From CAYVFC01 sp964450715 (GTDB taxonomy: Bacteria > Myxococcota_A > Polyangia > Polyangiales > JAFGIB01), in the NCBI GenBank assembly GCA_964450715.1, contig CAYVFC010000074.1, positions 1 through 40,194 on the forward strand: a DNA stretch of 40,194 nt, written 5' to 3'. The position numbers were made by a program, and so were the translations under genes. Under the pieces are notes generated by a model, which was given only the letters and a program-made list of their open reading frames with translations, was not told where the DNA came from and did no database searches. Position 1 is the stretch's first letter. Each line of letters starts with the position of its first letter. Below are positions 15,851 to 23,337 of the stretch, in pieces.

Positions 15851-16181
15851 CCTCTAAACCGAAAACGAAAAGCCCAACAAGCACGCGCCCTTGCGACGTA
15901 TTACCGCGACATTGTTGGGCAAACTCCCGGCCGATTTGTAGACAGTAGTCAACGCGCGTCCCCGCCAGTACGCTCCAGTTGGGCATTATTTGGGCAACGG
16001 GAAGGCCGCTCCGTTCCAAGACGAATCGCAAACAAAACGGGTCGGTTGCGTCACTACGCGGTAGCACCGTTATAGCCCAGACCGGCGGCGCACAGCAGCA
16101 GCAAGCGCCGCACGAGTCGCAACCGCGGCTCACCACCGTACCCGCCAGCCAAGCTTCGCCACGCCGTTTGCATCATGTGTC
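15851..16181. other. Gene-free stretch next to the ssrA remnant
   Basis: I find no convincing gene. An open frame on the minus strand (15792-16136) merely translates through the tmRNA remnant. The 15-bp sequence GGCATTATTTGGGCA at 15982-15996 recurs at 17149-17163. Confidence 0.4.
15982..15996. repeat. 15-bp direct repeat, copy A (copy B at 17149-17163)
   Basis: GGCATTATTTGGGCA is identical in both places and the copies are 1167 bp apart, bracketing the two Cys-rich secreted-protein genes. It could be a short recombination footprint or recombinase-binding site. With only 15 bp, chance homology after a local duplication cannot be excluded. Confidence 0.5.
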
Positions 16182-16964
16182 CTAGTCGAGACAGATGTCG
16201 ATGCCACGCGGCAGTATGTCGAGAGTGAACGAATGACATCTGCCCCACTCGTAGGGGCCGGGGCAGTCCCGGTCGTCCTTGCACACGACGTAGTTATCGA
16301 GGTCATGGGTGGCCTCGTTGTACTCGCAGCTCGTCTGGCACGCGACATTCGTCCAGCTCGCATAAATGTTGTGCGAAGGCTCCCCCGGATTGCAGTCCTC
16401 GCTGTAACCGCACGACCGTCGCGAGTAGCAGCAAAATTGGCCGGCGGGGCAGTCCTCCGGGCCGTCGCACAAGAGCTGGCCACACGTGCTGTCATCGCAC
16501 ACAGGACACGTGCCTCCATCAGCAATACATAGCTGCCCCTGTTCTTCGCCCGTGCTGTTGACGCAGCAGCGCGACCCTGCCGAGCAAGTCTCCGGGGGCG
16601 GATTATACCTGCTCTCGCAATGGATGCCGTCCGGCGGCCCCAGCTCGCGCGGCGTCTCCGGCGGCGGCGTCTGCTCCTCGCTGCCGGCGGACCCGCCGGC
16701 TCCGGCAGTCGTTCCAGCACCTCCACCCTGACCCGACGCGGACCCGCCAGCCCCGGCAGTCGTTCCAGCGCTGCCACCTTGACCCGACGCGGACATGCCG
16801 GAGCTCCCCGACGCGCCGTCCCCAGCGGCAGCAGAGCCGTCCCCGGCGGCACCAGAGCCGGCCGCACCGTCCGATTGCTCGTTTCCACCGCCCTTGTCGC
16901 CGCAGCCCAGTACCAGCCAGGTCGCCAACAAGCAGACGAAGAAGCGCTCATACCTTGAAACCAT
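16182..16964 (-). CDS. Gly/Ser-linker, Cys-rich surface lipoprotein
   Basis: The 260-residue product has a lipoprotein signal (ATWLVLGC, modified Cys at about 21). A spacer of about 75 residues made of Gly, Ser and Ala follows, in two near-identical GSAGTTAGAGGSASGQGG units that hold the head away from the membrane. The C-terminal domain is rich in Cys pairs (CCVNSTGEEQG, CPVCDDSTCG, CPAGQFCCYS, CEYNEATHDL) and is probably disulfide-bonded outside the cell. A strong GGAGG site supports the start. I recognise no enzymatic motif. The architecture is typical of Myxococcota cell-surface proteins. Confidence 0.85.
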   Translation of the reverse strand: MVSRYERFFVCLLATWLVLGCGDKGGGNEQSDGAAGSGAAGDGSAAAGDGASGSSGMSASGQGGSAGTTAGAGGSASGQGGGAGTTAGAGGSAGSEEQTPPPETPRELGPPDGIHCESRYNPPPETCSAGSRCCVNSTGEEQGQLCIADGGTCPVCDDSTCGQLLCDGPEDCPAGQFCCYSRRSCGYSEDCNPGEPSHNIYASWTNVACQTSCEYNEATHDLDNYVVCKDDRDCPGPYEWGRCHSFTLDILPRGIDICLD

Positions 16965-16988
16965 CGCGTCTCCTCCTCGTGACCCCTG

Positions 16989-17153
16989 CTAGGTTACGAT
17001 AATCCCGCAACGACCGTCGTCACAGGACCCTGTGCGGCAATCGCCTTCCTCAAAACAAGCGTCTGAAGAACATTCGTCTACACCTCCCCCGGGAACCGAG
17101 ATGCAATTCACCCCTCCACAACAGTCGTAGTTGCTCAAACAGCAATTAGGCAT
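16989..17153 (-). CDS. 54-residue Cys-rich protein or 3' fragment
   Basis: The frame MPNCCLSNYDCCGGVNC... DACFEEGDCRTGSCDDGRC contains ten Cys in 54 residues, in a spacing like the head domains of neighbouring secreted proteins. There is no signal peptide and only a weak ribosome site, and an in-frame TAG lies just upstream. It is therefore more likely the tail of a decayed secreted protein than a free miniprotein. Its 5' edge coincides with the 15-bp direct repeat at 17149-17163. It lies 24 bp upstream of the lipoprotein gene on the same strand. Confidence 0.45.
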   Translation of the reverse strand: MPNCCLSNYDCCGGVNCISVPGGGVDECSSDACFEEGDCRTGSCDDGRCGIIVT

Positions 17154-17184
17154 TATTTGGGCATCCCTTTCCTAAGCCCCTTAA

Positions 17185-18321
17185 CTAGCAGGTATCGTTA
17201 TACCTGCATACCCCCTCTATTTGTTCTCCTTCCTCATAGTCGTAAACGATACCGACGCTGTGTCTTGCTCTAGTAATCGCTACGTAAAACTTGCATCGGC
17301 TCGTCGGAGCCAGTTCGCTCGCGGGGTCTCTCAGCCACTTCTTAATCGGTTCCGTCGGATATATGAGTACTCGTTCGAAATCTAAACCCTTCGACCTTCC
17401 AAAGTTCCATTCGGGATGCCTTGCATTTTTTTCTCTTAATATCGTTGGACTGTACTTCTGTTTGTATTCCTCTACATCCTTTTCTTTTACCAAAAACACT
17501 CCTTCATTCTCTTTCCCGCACCCTCGACATCTCTCGCATTCACACGGCTCGCTCCTAGGGTACTGAGGGAACAATTTTGACGACACTCTGCAGATTTGCT
17601 CGTTGTTTCTATGCGACCTCTTTAGAGTACTATCGTCGATTTCGCACACGCCTTTTTTACACTCTTCTATAACGAATTCCCCAATTTTCCCATCTTTATA
17701 CTTTTTGTATTTCTGTGGATGATGGGTAAGATACGTTACCTGTCTTGGATCGCCAACCATCACCACTTCCGACGGTGTTTCGAATATACACTTCAATATC
17801 TCCAGCTCCCAACCCGCTAGGTCTTGCACCTCGTCAATCAATATGACCGGATATACCCTCGATATCCTGCCTATCACTTCTCCTTCGGTCTTTCGATTAC
17901 ATTCTATTACGTATTTCGATATCTTATCAGAATAGATTCGTAGATCTTTCGTAAAGTAATACTCATAAATATTCTCTTCCCCCCAATAAACCGGCTTCCC
18001 TCTTACCTTAAAGGCCCTGCACCCCGACTGCCTTTCTGTCAGGTGAAAACCAATTCTCTTCTCATCCAGGCCCGCATTCATTACACTTTGGTACGGCCTT
18101 ACTCCGTGCTTTAGCAGGAATGAAAACCAGGTTTGAATCGTAATGTTTTCCGGTATACATCCTTTGTTTCTTTGAAAAAGTTTACGCCTTATTTCTTCCT
18201 CATTAGCCTCCGTATAGGTCGTTATCAATACCCTTTTTCCCCCTGTTTCCAACGCCCTTTCTACTAAGAACGTCGTCTTCCCAGAACCTGCCGCGGCAAT
18301 TAGTAATCTGTTATTCTTCAT
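17185..18321 (-). CDS. Compact UvrD/Rep-type SF1 helicase, GajB-like defence partner
   Basis: The roughly 378-residue protein carries the SF1 helicase motifs in order: Walker A LLIAAAGSGKTT at the very N-terminus, motif Ia TTYTEANEEEI, Walker B VILIDEVQDLAG, motif III MVGDPRQVTYL, motif IV RSHRNN, motif V GRSKGLDFERVL and motif VI YVAITRAR. It lacks the large 1B/2B insertions of UvrD and has a Cys cluster (CECERCRGC) between motifs IV and V. Gabija GajB is about 490 residues, so this is a short version. The start MKNNRLL lies 4 bp after the OLD-gene stop; an upstream ATG at 18339 would overlap it. The AT-rich codon use marks horizontal transfer. Confidence 0.85.
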   Translation of the reverse strand: MKNNRLLIAAAGSGKTTFLVERALETGGKRVLITTYTEANEEEIRRKLFQRNKGCIPENITIQTWFSFLLKHGVRPYQSVMNAGLDEKRIGFHLTERQSGCRAFKVRGKPVYWGEENIYEYYFTKDLRIYSDKISKYVIECNRKTEGEVIGRISRVYPVILIDEVQDLAGWELEILKCIFETPSEVVMVGDPRQVTYLTHHPQKYKKYKDGKIGEFVIEECKKGVCEIDDSTLKRSHRNNEQICRVSSKLFPQYPRSEPCECERCRGCGKENEGVFLVKEKDVEEYKQKYSPTILREKNARHPEWNFGRSKGLDFERVLIYPTEPIKKWLRDPASELAPTSRCKFYVAITRARHSVGIVYDYEEGEQIEGVCRYNDTC

Positions 18322-18325
18322 GCTT

Positions 18326-20002
18326 CTATTCCACGGCATCTTTTATGTATTGGGGAAATTCCATTTCTTCGTCGGAGTCAAATATCCTTAGAGCGCACTC
18401 AGTTTTATTACCATTCATGTATACAAGAACCTCGTCTTCGCTCTCAAATTCCTCTCCCAGAATATCATTGACTTTCTCCAAGCCATTTGCTTTCAGAAAC
18501 TTCGGCTCAAGGGTATTGTAATTGAATTCCCTTTTTCGCTTGCCGATTTTCAGACCACCCGAGTCTTCGACTTCGTCGAAGTGTATTTCTATATAACTCT
18601 TTTTGTTCTTTCCGAGATACCTCTCGTACTTCCTCTTTAGCGCTTCTACATCGCCATCGTTGTCTGTGACCACAGAAACCGTTGTACAAGTCTTTTCAGC
18701 GATTTCTAGAAACCTCAAAAAGGATGTCCCTACCGAAATAACGTCAACTTCGTCATGTATTGGCAACCTATCGTCGTTTCTAACCATGTACGCTTTCTGG
18801 ACCACCAACTCATCAGAGTCGCCTTCAACGAGAATCGCTTTTTTACATAGAATTAGCCTCAAAGTGTCATAACCGGCGAGTTTTTCGAAATATTCTTTTG
18901 TTCCCTCTTCTAAATCATCGATTCTTGTTGTTTTTCTCTTTCCCGTTCTCTTCTCTACGGCCAACAGTATCAGGCTACCTAGACCAAGCTTGTTTGCCAC
19001 GAAGCTACTATGTGTCGATACGATAATCTGTTTGTCTCCATGCACGCCTTTTATGTGTTGAATAAGGTGATTCAATTTGGAATGCGTTAGATGATTCTCG
19101 GGTTCTTCGAATAGTATTACGTTTGCTTCTTTTGATTTTTTATGACGGAAAGATAGTTTGGTCTTTACCAAGCACTGCTCGCCTCTTCCTACGAAATGAA
19201 AAGGTACATCGTCCAAGTATGTAGTAAGACTTGTTTCCCAAGCGTTTTTAGTAGACACGTCTACGGATAACTCCACCTTCTTGTCCGATATGTTGTCTTT
19301 GTTTATTTCTCTATTTACCTCTACTATTACGTCCCTTTTCATGAAGTCATCCTTCATCTTTCTGTGCGCCTGAGAAATCCTTACCTTGTGTTCATCGGAA
19401 AGAAATTCACGGACTATCTGCGAAATATAAACATCGGAGCCGCTCTGGTAACGACTACTCGAAGAGTCAATGAGAACCGACTTGAGAGGTATAGTTCTCG
19501 GAGTAATTCCTTCTTCACGCGCAAATGACTTCCATGAAAAATCGTAGTACTCGATCGGCAAAGAATCCACGTCTTCTCCGCATTCCAATAAGGAATTGTA
19601 TTCGTCCAAGTATCTATCGTTAAATTGAATAAGAAATTGGATTCCGCACGCCTTCTTTTTTCTTTCGCTGTTCCCGTTTCCCTCAAAGACGGCCCTTAGC
19701 GACTCATCTTCGATATCAAAGAAAAGCTCTATTCTAACGAGCGGAGGAGGCAGACGTTCCTCGCCTTTTAGACTAGCCAAGTATCTCTTTACCACGCTGC
19801 TATTGAAAAGCGATTGAGTAAGTTCGTTCTTTAGGTACCTTCCATGCAACCACCCTCTTAGGGACAAATGTATCGCTTCTAGAATCGTGGATTTTCCGGC
19901 CTCATTGTCCCCCACCAATATATTAAGGCCCTTATTAAGCGACAACTGAAATTCACCGTCGAAACACTTGAAATTTACGATTTTGATTTTCTCTATGTGC
20001 AT
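18326..20002 (-). CDS. OLD-family ATPase-TOPRIM nuclease, GajA-like
   Basis: The 558-residue protein couples an ABC-type ATPase to a TOPRIM nuclease. Walker A is GDNEAGKST (31-39). A signature-like GRGEQ lies near 272, Walker B is VILFEEPENHL (295-305) and the switch His lies in VSTHSS. TOPRIM residues are E393 in AILVEGDSDE and the acidic pair DNDGD at 447-451. This is the architecture of overcoming-lysogenization-defect nucleases, and with a UvrD-like gene directly downstream it matches Gabija-type anti-phage systems, in which the pair cuts DNA when nucleotide pools drop. Coding is clearly AT-richer than in the flanks. Function in defence is inferred from the pair, not shown here. Confidence 0.88.
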   Translation of the reverse strand: MHIEKIKIVNFKCFDGEFQLSLNKGLNILVGDNEAGKSTILEAIHLSLRGWLHGRYLKNELTQSLFNSSVVKRYLASLKGEERLPPPLVRIELFFDIEDESLRAVFEGNGNSERKKKACGIQFLIQFNDRYLDEYNSLLECGEDVDSLPIEYYDFSWKSFAREEGITPRTIPLKSVLIDSSSSRYQSGSDVYISQIVREFLSDEHKVRISQAHRKMKDDFMKRDVIVEVNREINKDNISDKKVELSVDVSTKNAWETSLTTYLDDVPFHFVGRGEQCLVKTKLSFRHKKSKEANVILFEEPENHLTHSKLNHLIQHIKGVHGDKQIIVSTHSSFVANKLGLGSLILLAVEKRTGKRKTTRIDDLEEGTKEYFEKLAGYDTLRLILCKKAILVEGDSDELVVQKAYMVRNDDRLPIHDEVDVISVGTSFLRFLEIAEKTCTTVSVVTDNDGDVEALKRKYERYLGKNKKSYIEIHFDEVEDSGGLKIGKRKREFNYNTLEPKFLKANGLEKVNDILGEEFESEDEVLVYMNGNKTECALRIFDSDEEMEFPQYIKDAVE

Positions 20003-20277
20003 GGCTTAGGCGCTTTCGTTAGAAGGACGAAACTCTTTCTAGCAGTTCGTAGATATTATAACGGCGAATGGGAGGCAAACAATAGGGCGAAAACTGGCGA
20101 AAAGATGGGCAAACGAGTTCTCGCAATCCTAGACGTGCAGCGAGTCGGCAGCGGCTATCATGCGCGGCTTGTTTGATGAGTCGCTCGCTATACAACTGAG
20201 TAATGGAATTCGAGAATTACGAAAGAGGACTACGTTAAGAAAAGTAAAACGACTTCGTAAAGGCCATCTACATTGCT
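20003..20277. other. Upstream region of the OLD/UvrD operon
   Basis: No clear gene. An open plus-strand stretch (about 20055-20175) reads VRRYYNGEWEANNRAKTGEK and ends VGSGYHARLV before a TGA; it looks protein-like but has no start, so it may be the tail of a lost gene. The promoter of the nuclease operon must lie here, but I could not define boxes. Confidence 0.3.
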
Positions 20278-20703
20278 TCAAATAGAAGCGTAGGTCTTAG
20301 TCAGTTTCTTTTCGAAATCTTCTTGTTGACGCTTTCGCTCTCCGGCGGCAAGGCTTACGGTCCATTCGGCGTATAGAGCGCGCACGGTTTGAGGGGGCTG
20401 GCGGACTGCGATAACTATGTCGTTAAGGTCGAACCCCTCCTCCAGGAGCTCGAATACGCGAGCGGCTACGTCGCCTTCGTCCTCCCGTTTTACGCGGCGT
20501 TTCTTCGAGCGGGATTGTGCGACCCTTGCGACTTCAGCGGCGCTGAAGGTCCATACTCCCTTCTCGTTCTTCTCCGGGTGAAGGGCGCTCCCTTCGAGGC
20601 GGCGGACTGTTGCCACGCTTACGCGCAGCCTGTCAGCCACCTGCTTACGAGTTATGCGCGGTCCCTTGTCGGGCTCCTGTTTGAAAATGGCAGCTTCATC
20701 CAT
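20278..20703 (-). CDS. Small MerR/excisionase-like HTH protein
   Basis: The 141-residue protein has an HTH near residues 17-40 (ITRKQVADRLRVSVATVRRL), a short wing (KGVWTFSAAEVARVAQ), a basic patch (SRSKKRRVKRE) and a helical C-domain (VFELLEEGFDLNDIVIAVRQ...LYAEWTVSLAAGERKRQ). The overall plan and several segments parallel the protein at 39108-39605: LTRTQAARRAGVSISKIRRM, VAGRAFKMFEEG, IIDVIIELEQAPELIEKLHE. Both lie beside island genes, so they probably are members of one regulator family carried by mobile elements. It is on the same strand as the defence pair, about 275 bp upstream, and may control it. Confidence 0.72.
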   Translation of the reverse strand: MDEAAIFKQEPDKGPRITRKQVADRLRVSVATVRRLEGSALHPEKNEKGVWTFSAAEVARVAQSRSKKRRVKREDEGDVAARVFELLEEGFDLNDIVIAVRQPPQTVRALYAEWTVSLAAGERKRQQEDFEKKLTKTYASI

Positions 20704-20968
20704 ACTTTTTAGCTTACGAAAAAGGTGATTGAGTGCAAAGGCATATCCAGGGGCAAGCTAGAAGGCAATCATGCGGCAGGCTAGCGTTCAGCCGCAATTC
20801 GCCGTCCGCGATCTCCCAGGAATCCGAAGAAAACTTTTCTGTCGCAAGTAGAGTTGTCCACAAGAGTCCACAACCGTCTCAAAGTTCGATTTTCGGCGCT
20901 CTACTCTTGCGCGGGCGCCGGTTTTGATACTTCATACTCTTGAAGCCGCTAGTAGCCGTGAGGGCAAT

Positions 20969-21574
20969 ATGGGCAAGAAAAGCCAAAGAGTCGAAGCGGT
21001 GGGGGGTCTAGGACGGGTTGACCCGACTCAACGATTTAGGCTCGCCGATAAGATGAGCGAGCTCGGGATTTACTCTGGACAACTAAATCCGTTAACAGAC
21101 GAAGCTTTCGATATTCGCGGACATCCGATTTCGAAAGAAGTCTGGCTATCGGAGAATGAGAAGCTCGCGAGAGCCTATATTCGCAGGAACCCCCGACGGC
21201 CGGAGTCTATACGGCTACGAATCCTATTGGCCCGGTTGATTCCGAGATGCCGTCCCCGTTTGGTCTTCAGGGCGATTCTTCATAGGACGTTTCGAAGGCA
21301 ACGAACTCCGCGAAGGCGTAGCGGAACGTCGTCGCGCGGCTCTCCGTCGTCGGATGGCGCCGACCCTGACGGAGAGCCGCCAGGAGACCACAAGAGGGGG
21401 GCTGGGGCGGAGTTCCAGAGAAGCGCGCTTGCGCGCTGCGGCTTCATATTCGAAGCGTCGCGTTCTACGAGGCGAATACCGGTTTTTTGCTCGGAGGCCG
21501 CCTACGTACCGCACGCCTTCTTAGATTGCCCGAATCGGCACACGGAGGCTCCACAAGGCGGAGGTGCGCCGTGA
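20969..21574 (+). CDS. Uncertain 201-aa ORF, N-terminal part plausible
   Basis: The start MGKKSQRVEAVGGLGRV has a GAGGG site. Residues 1-90 look protein-like (FRLADKMSELGIYSGQLNPL, EVWLSENEKLARAYIRR). After about residue 95 the sequence becomes Arg/Pro/Ser-rich low-complexity and runs across a long hairpin at 21336-21380, which is unlike real coding. The gene may be truncated near 21240, with the remainder chance open frame. I recognise no family. Confidence 0.35.
   Translation: MGKKSQRVEAVGGLGRVDPTQRFRLADKMSELGIYSGQLNPLTDEAFDIRGHPISKEVWLSENEKLARAYIRRNPRRPESIRLRILLARLIPRCRPRLVFRAILHRTFRRQRTPRRRSGTSSRGSPSSDGADPDGEPPGDHKRGAGAEFQRSALARCGFIFEASRSTRRIPVFCSEAAYVPHAFLDCPNRHTEAPQGGGAP
21336..21380. 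other. Long nested hairpin
   Basis: GCGGCTCTCCGTC (21336-21348) pairs perfectly with GACGGAGAGCCGC (21368-21380). Inside, GTCGG-atggcg-CCGAC adds five more pairs, giving an almost continuous 18-bp stem. There is no U-tract. It may be a terminator, a mobile-element end or a small structured RNA. Confidence 0.55.
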
Positions 21575-21739
21575 AGTCCGACAACGGACGGAGAGACTTC
21601 CGCGCAGCCGACGGGGGGTTAACACTACTGTGTTAGGTCGGCGGTCGGCAAGTGATCGAAATTCCTGCGATGTTTTTCCGGGGCGTACGGGTCAGCGAGG
21701 TATAGATGGCGTACGCGAGCAAGAGGAGAACCTCGCGGT

Positions 21740-22195
21740 GGCCGGTTGACGTGGTGGCAGAACGGACAACGAGGCAGCCAAGCGGCGATCGTTTGGGCGA
21801 TGGCGCGACGCACGGTTATAAAGGAATCGACAAAATGGCGTTCAGGACGCGAGCATGTACGCGACGTCTCGATACGCTGTTCGGTCCGTAGGGGGAAAAA
21901 GCCGAGCTTGCTCGGCAACGATGAATGCGTAACAGGATAGTGCCACCGATAAATGGTGGTGCCATCCGCGATAACGGCGCCCCTCGAAATGATCGAGACC
22001 GAGCTGTCCCTTGAGGTCTTCGTATGCGCGTTCGGTTCGCCAGCGTTGTTTTATCTGGCGGACGAGGCGCTTCGTGGTGAAGAAGCTCGGGGCGGTGATG
22101 AAGTAGTATTTATTCGGCTTCGGTTCACCATTCTCCCATTCCATCAGACTTCGCCGCTCGGCAGAATTGACCCGCGTTTGCTTGCCTGAAGCGAT
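21740..22195 (-). pseudogene. IS701-family transposase, C-terminal remnant with frameshift
   Basis: Minus-strand sequence reads VRIASGKQTRVNSAERRSLMEW, then KYYFITAPSFFTTKRLVRQI, RWRTERAYEDLKGQLGLDHFEG, RYRGWHHHLSVALSCYAFIV. The E-x-x-Y-E-x-L-K-x-x-L-G-L-x-H-F-E-G block and the W-HHH motif are characteristic of IS701-type DDE transposases. The frame breaks near 21850-21900, and the family's usual end (AIAQTIAAWLPRCPFCHHV) continues in another frame. The N-terminal two thirds are absent and an in-frame TAA precedes the remnant. It is a dead insertion-sequence fragment. Confidence 0.85.
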
Positions 22196-22344
22196 CCGGA
22201 CCGGTTACGGAATCCCGATCAGCATTTAGCGCGAAGTCGAGGGAGTGCACCCAATTGGCGATCGGTTCCGAAGATCCGTACCGGGGATCTTGGATCGTCT
22301 GGCCAGGTGGACTGTAGCGCGACTGCGGCCGGTTGTCGGCGGCG
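22196..22344. other. Possible IS21-type end remnant
   Basis: Between the two transposase remnants lies sequence with GATCGG/TTCCG-type words (GGCGATCGGTTCCG, GGTTACGGAATCCCGATC) resembling IS21 terminal repeats, in line with the adjoining istB-like gene. The match is too loose to define a terminus. Confidence 0.3.
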
Positions 22345-23070
22345 CTACCCCTGGGGCTCGCGTAGAGAGGGGCCTTCGATGCGCACGGTGTGGCACTGAT
22401 GGCGCAGGCGGCTCAGCAGCGCTTCACACAGCGCCTTGTTGCCGAGGAAGTTGTGCCATTCGTCGTACTCGAGATTGGTGGTGATGACGGTGGACTTGCG
22501 GCGGTACCTCTCCTCCATGAGTTTGAAGAAGATATTTGTCTGTTCCGGCTTGAGGTTCAAATATCCCATCTCGTCGATGACGAGCAGGTCCACGCGGATC
22601 AGCCGGTCGAGCAGCCTTCGCGACGAGCGGTCGGCCAGCGAGGCGTACATCTCGTCGAAGAGATCCTGCGCTTTGATGAAGAGCCCGCGATAGCCGTTCT
22701 GCAGGGCCTTGAGCAAGAGTCCCGACGCCATACCGGTCTTGCCGACACCGGTTGGTCCGATGAAAACGATGTTCTCGGATCGACCGATAAACTCCAACTC
22801 GGCAAAGCCCTGTATCTGCCGCCGCTTGATGCCCGGCTGTTTCTTGAAGGGGAAGGACTCCAGCGACCACTGCTCGGGGATGCCCGATTGCTTGATGCGC
22901 CAGCTCAGAGCGGTTTCCTGCCGGTGGTGCCATTGGGCGCGAAGCAGCCGGGCGAGAAACTCGGAATAGGATAGCTGGCGCTTTTCGGCGTTTTGCAACT
23001 CCTCGTCCAGGATCTGCAGGATGCGCTTCAGGTGCAGCGACTTGAGCAACTGCTCGAGGTCATCATTCAT
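22345..23070 (-). CDS. istB: IstB-like ATPase of a second, incomplete IS21-type element
   Basis: The 241-residue product carries the IstB AAA+ motifs: Walker A FIGPTGVGKTG, Walker B LLVIDEMGYL, sensor STVITTNLEYDEW, and the terminal RLRHQCHTVRIEGPSLREP. It differs clearly from the istB at 3886-4638, so it comes from another IS21 subgroup. The istA that should precede it is gone apart from a likely tail (LPQLADPAEHDEDDDE, stop overlapping the istB ATG). Behind that, a foreign gene fragment begins. The ATPase may be translated but has no transposase partner here. Confidence 0.9.
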   Translation of the reverse strand: MNDDLEQLLKSLHLKRILQILDEELQNAEKRQLSYSEFLARLLRAQWHHRQETALSWRIKQSGIPEQWSLESFPFKKQPGIKRRQIQGFAELEFIGRSENIVFIGPTGVGKTGMASGLLLKALQNGYRGLFIKAQDLFDEMYASLADRSSRRLLDRLIRVDLLVIDEMGYLNLKPEQTNIFFKLMEERYRRKSTVITTNLEYDEWHNFLGNKALCEALLSRLRHQCHTVRIEGPSLREPQG

Positions 23071-23100
23071 CGTCGTCCTCGTCGTGCTCGGCCGGATCGG
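23071..23100 (-). pseudogene. istA: Residual istA tail
   Basis: Directly upstream of the istB start, the minus strand reads about ten codons ending AEHDEDDDE with a TGA overlapping the istB ATG, the usual istA-istB junction. Everything upstream belongs to a different gene on the opposite strand, so the element was cut here. Confidence 0.5.
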
Positions 23101-23105
23101 CTAAC

Positions 23106-23300
23106 TGGGGCAATCCGGATCCGCCCGGCGGCGAATACCGGATCGAGCTCCACTACTTCGGGCCCTGCGGCGACCACGGGCCCACCCGGACCACCATCTC
23201 CATCGCCGTGGGCGGCCGGGTGGTGGGAAGCTTCCACTACGACCTCGAGCCCGAGCAGCGGAAGGAGGTCGCCTCGTTCACCCTGCCCGAAAACCCTTAG
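23106..23300 (+). pseudogene. C-terminal fragment of a DUF2135/YfaP-like secreted protein
   Basis: The frame reads WGNPDPPGGEYRIELHYFG, then HGPTRTTISIAVGGRVVGSF and a stop at 23298-23300. The pattern NWGNPDPP...GxYxIxVHYF...GPTRxTVxI is typical of DUF2135-like beta-sandwich domains in periplasmic or surface proteins. The N-terminal part was removed at the border with the istA remnant. It lies 37 bp before the 909-codon gene on the same strand and was probably once its operon partner. Confidence 0.65.
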
Positions 23301-23337
23301 GGGCTACGAAGTGCGAAAAGGTACGGAATGGTAGGCC

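Noticed and set aside
15851..16200. Complete tmRNA gene
   Set aside because: Only the 3' 25 bp match; the T-stem does not pair and there is no 5' TTCGACGGG domain or tag frame ending in ALAA.
20055..20175. Short integrase-like tail upstream of the OLD nuclease
   Set aside because: The frame has no start, no recombinase motif and only about 40 codons; it is mentioned only as a possible remnant.
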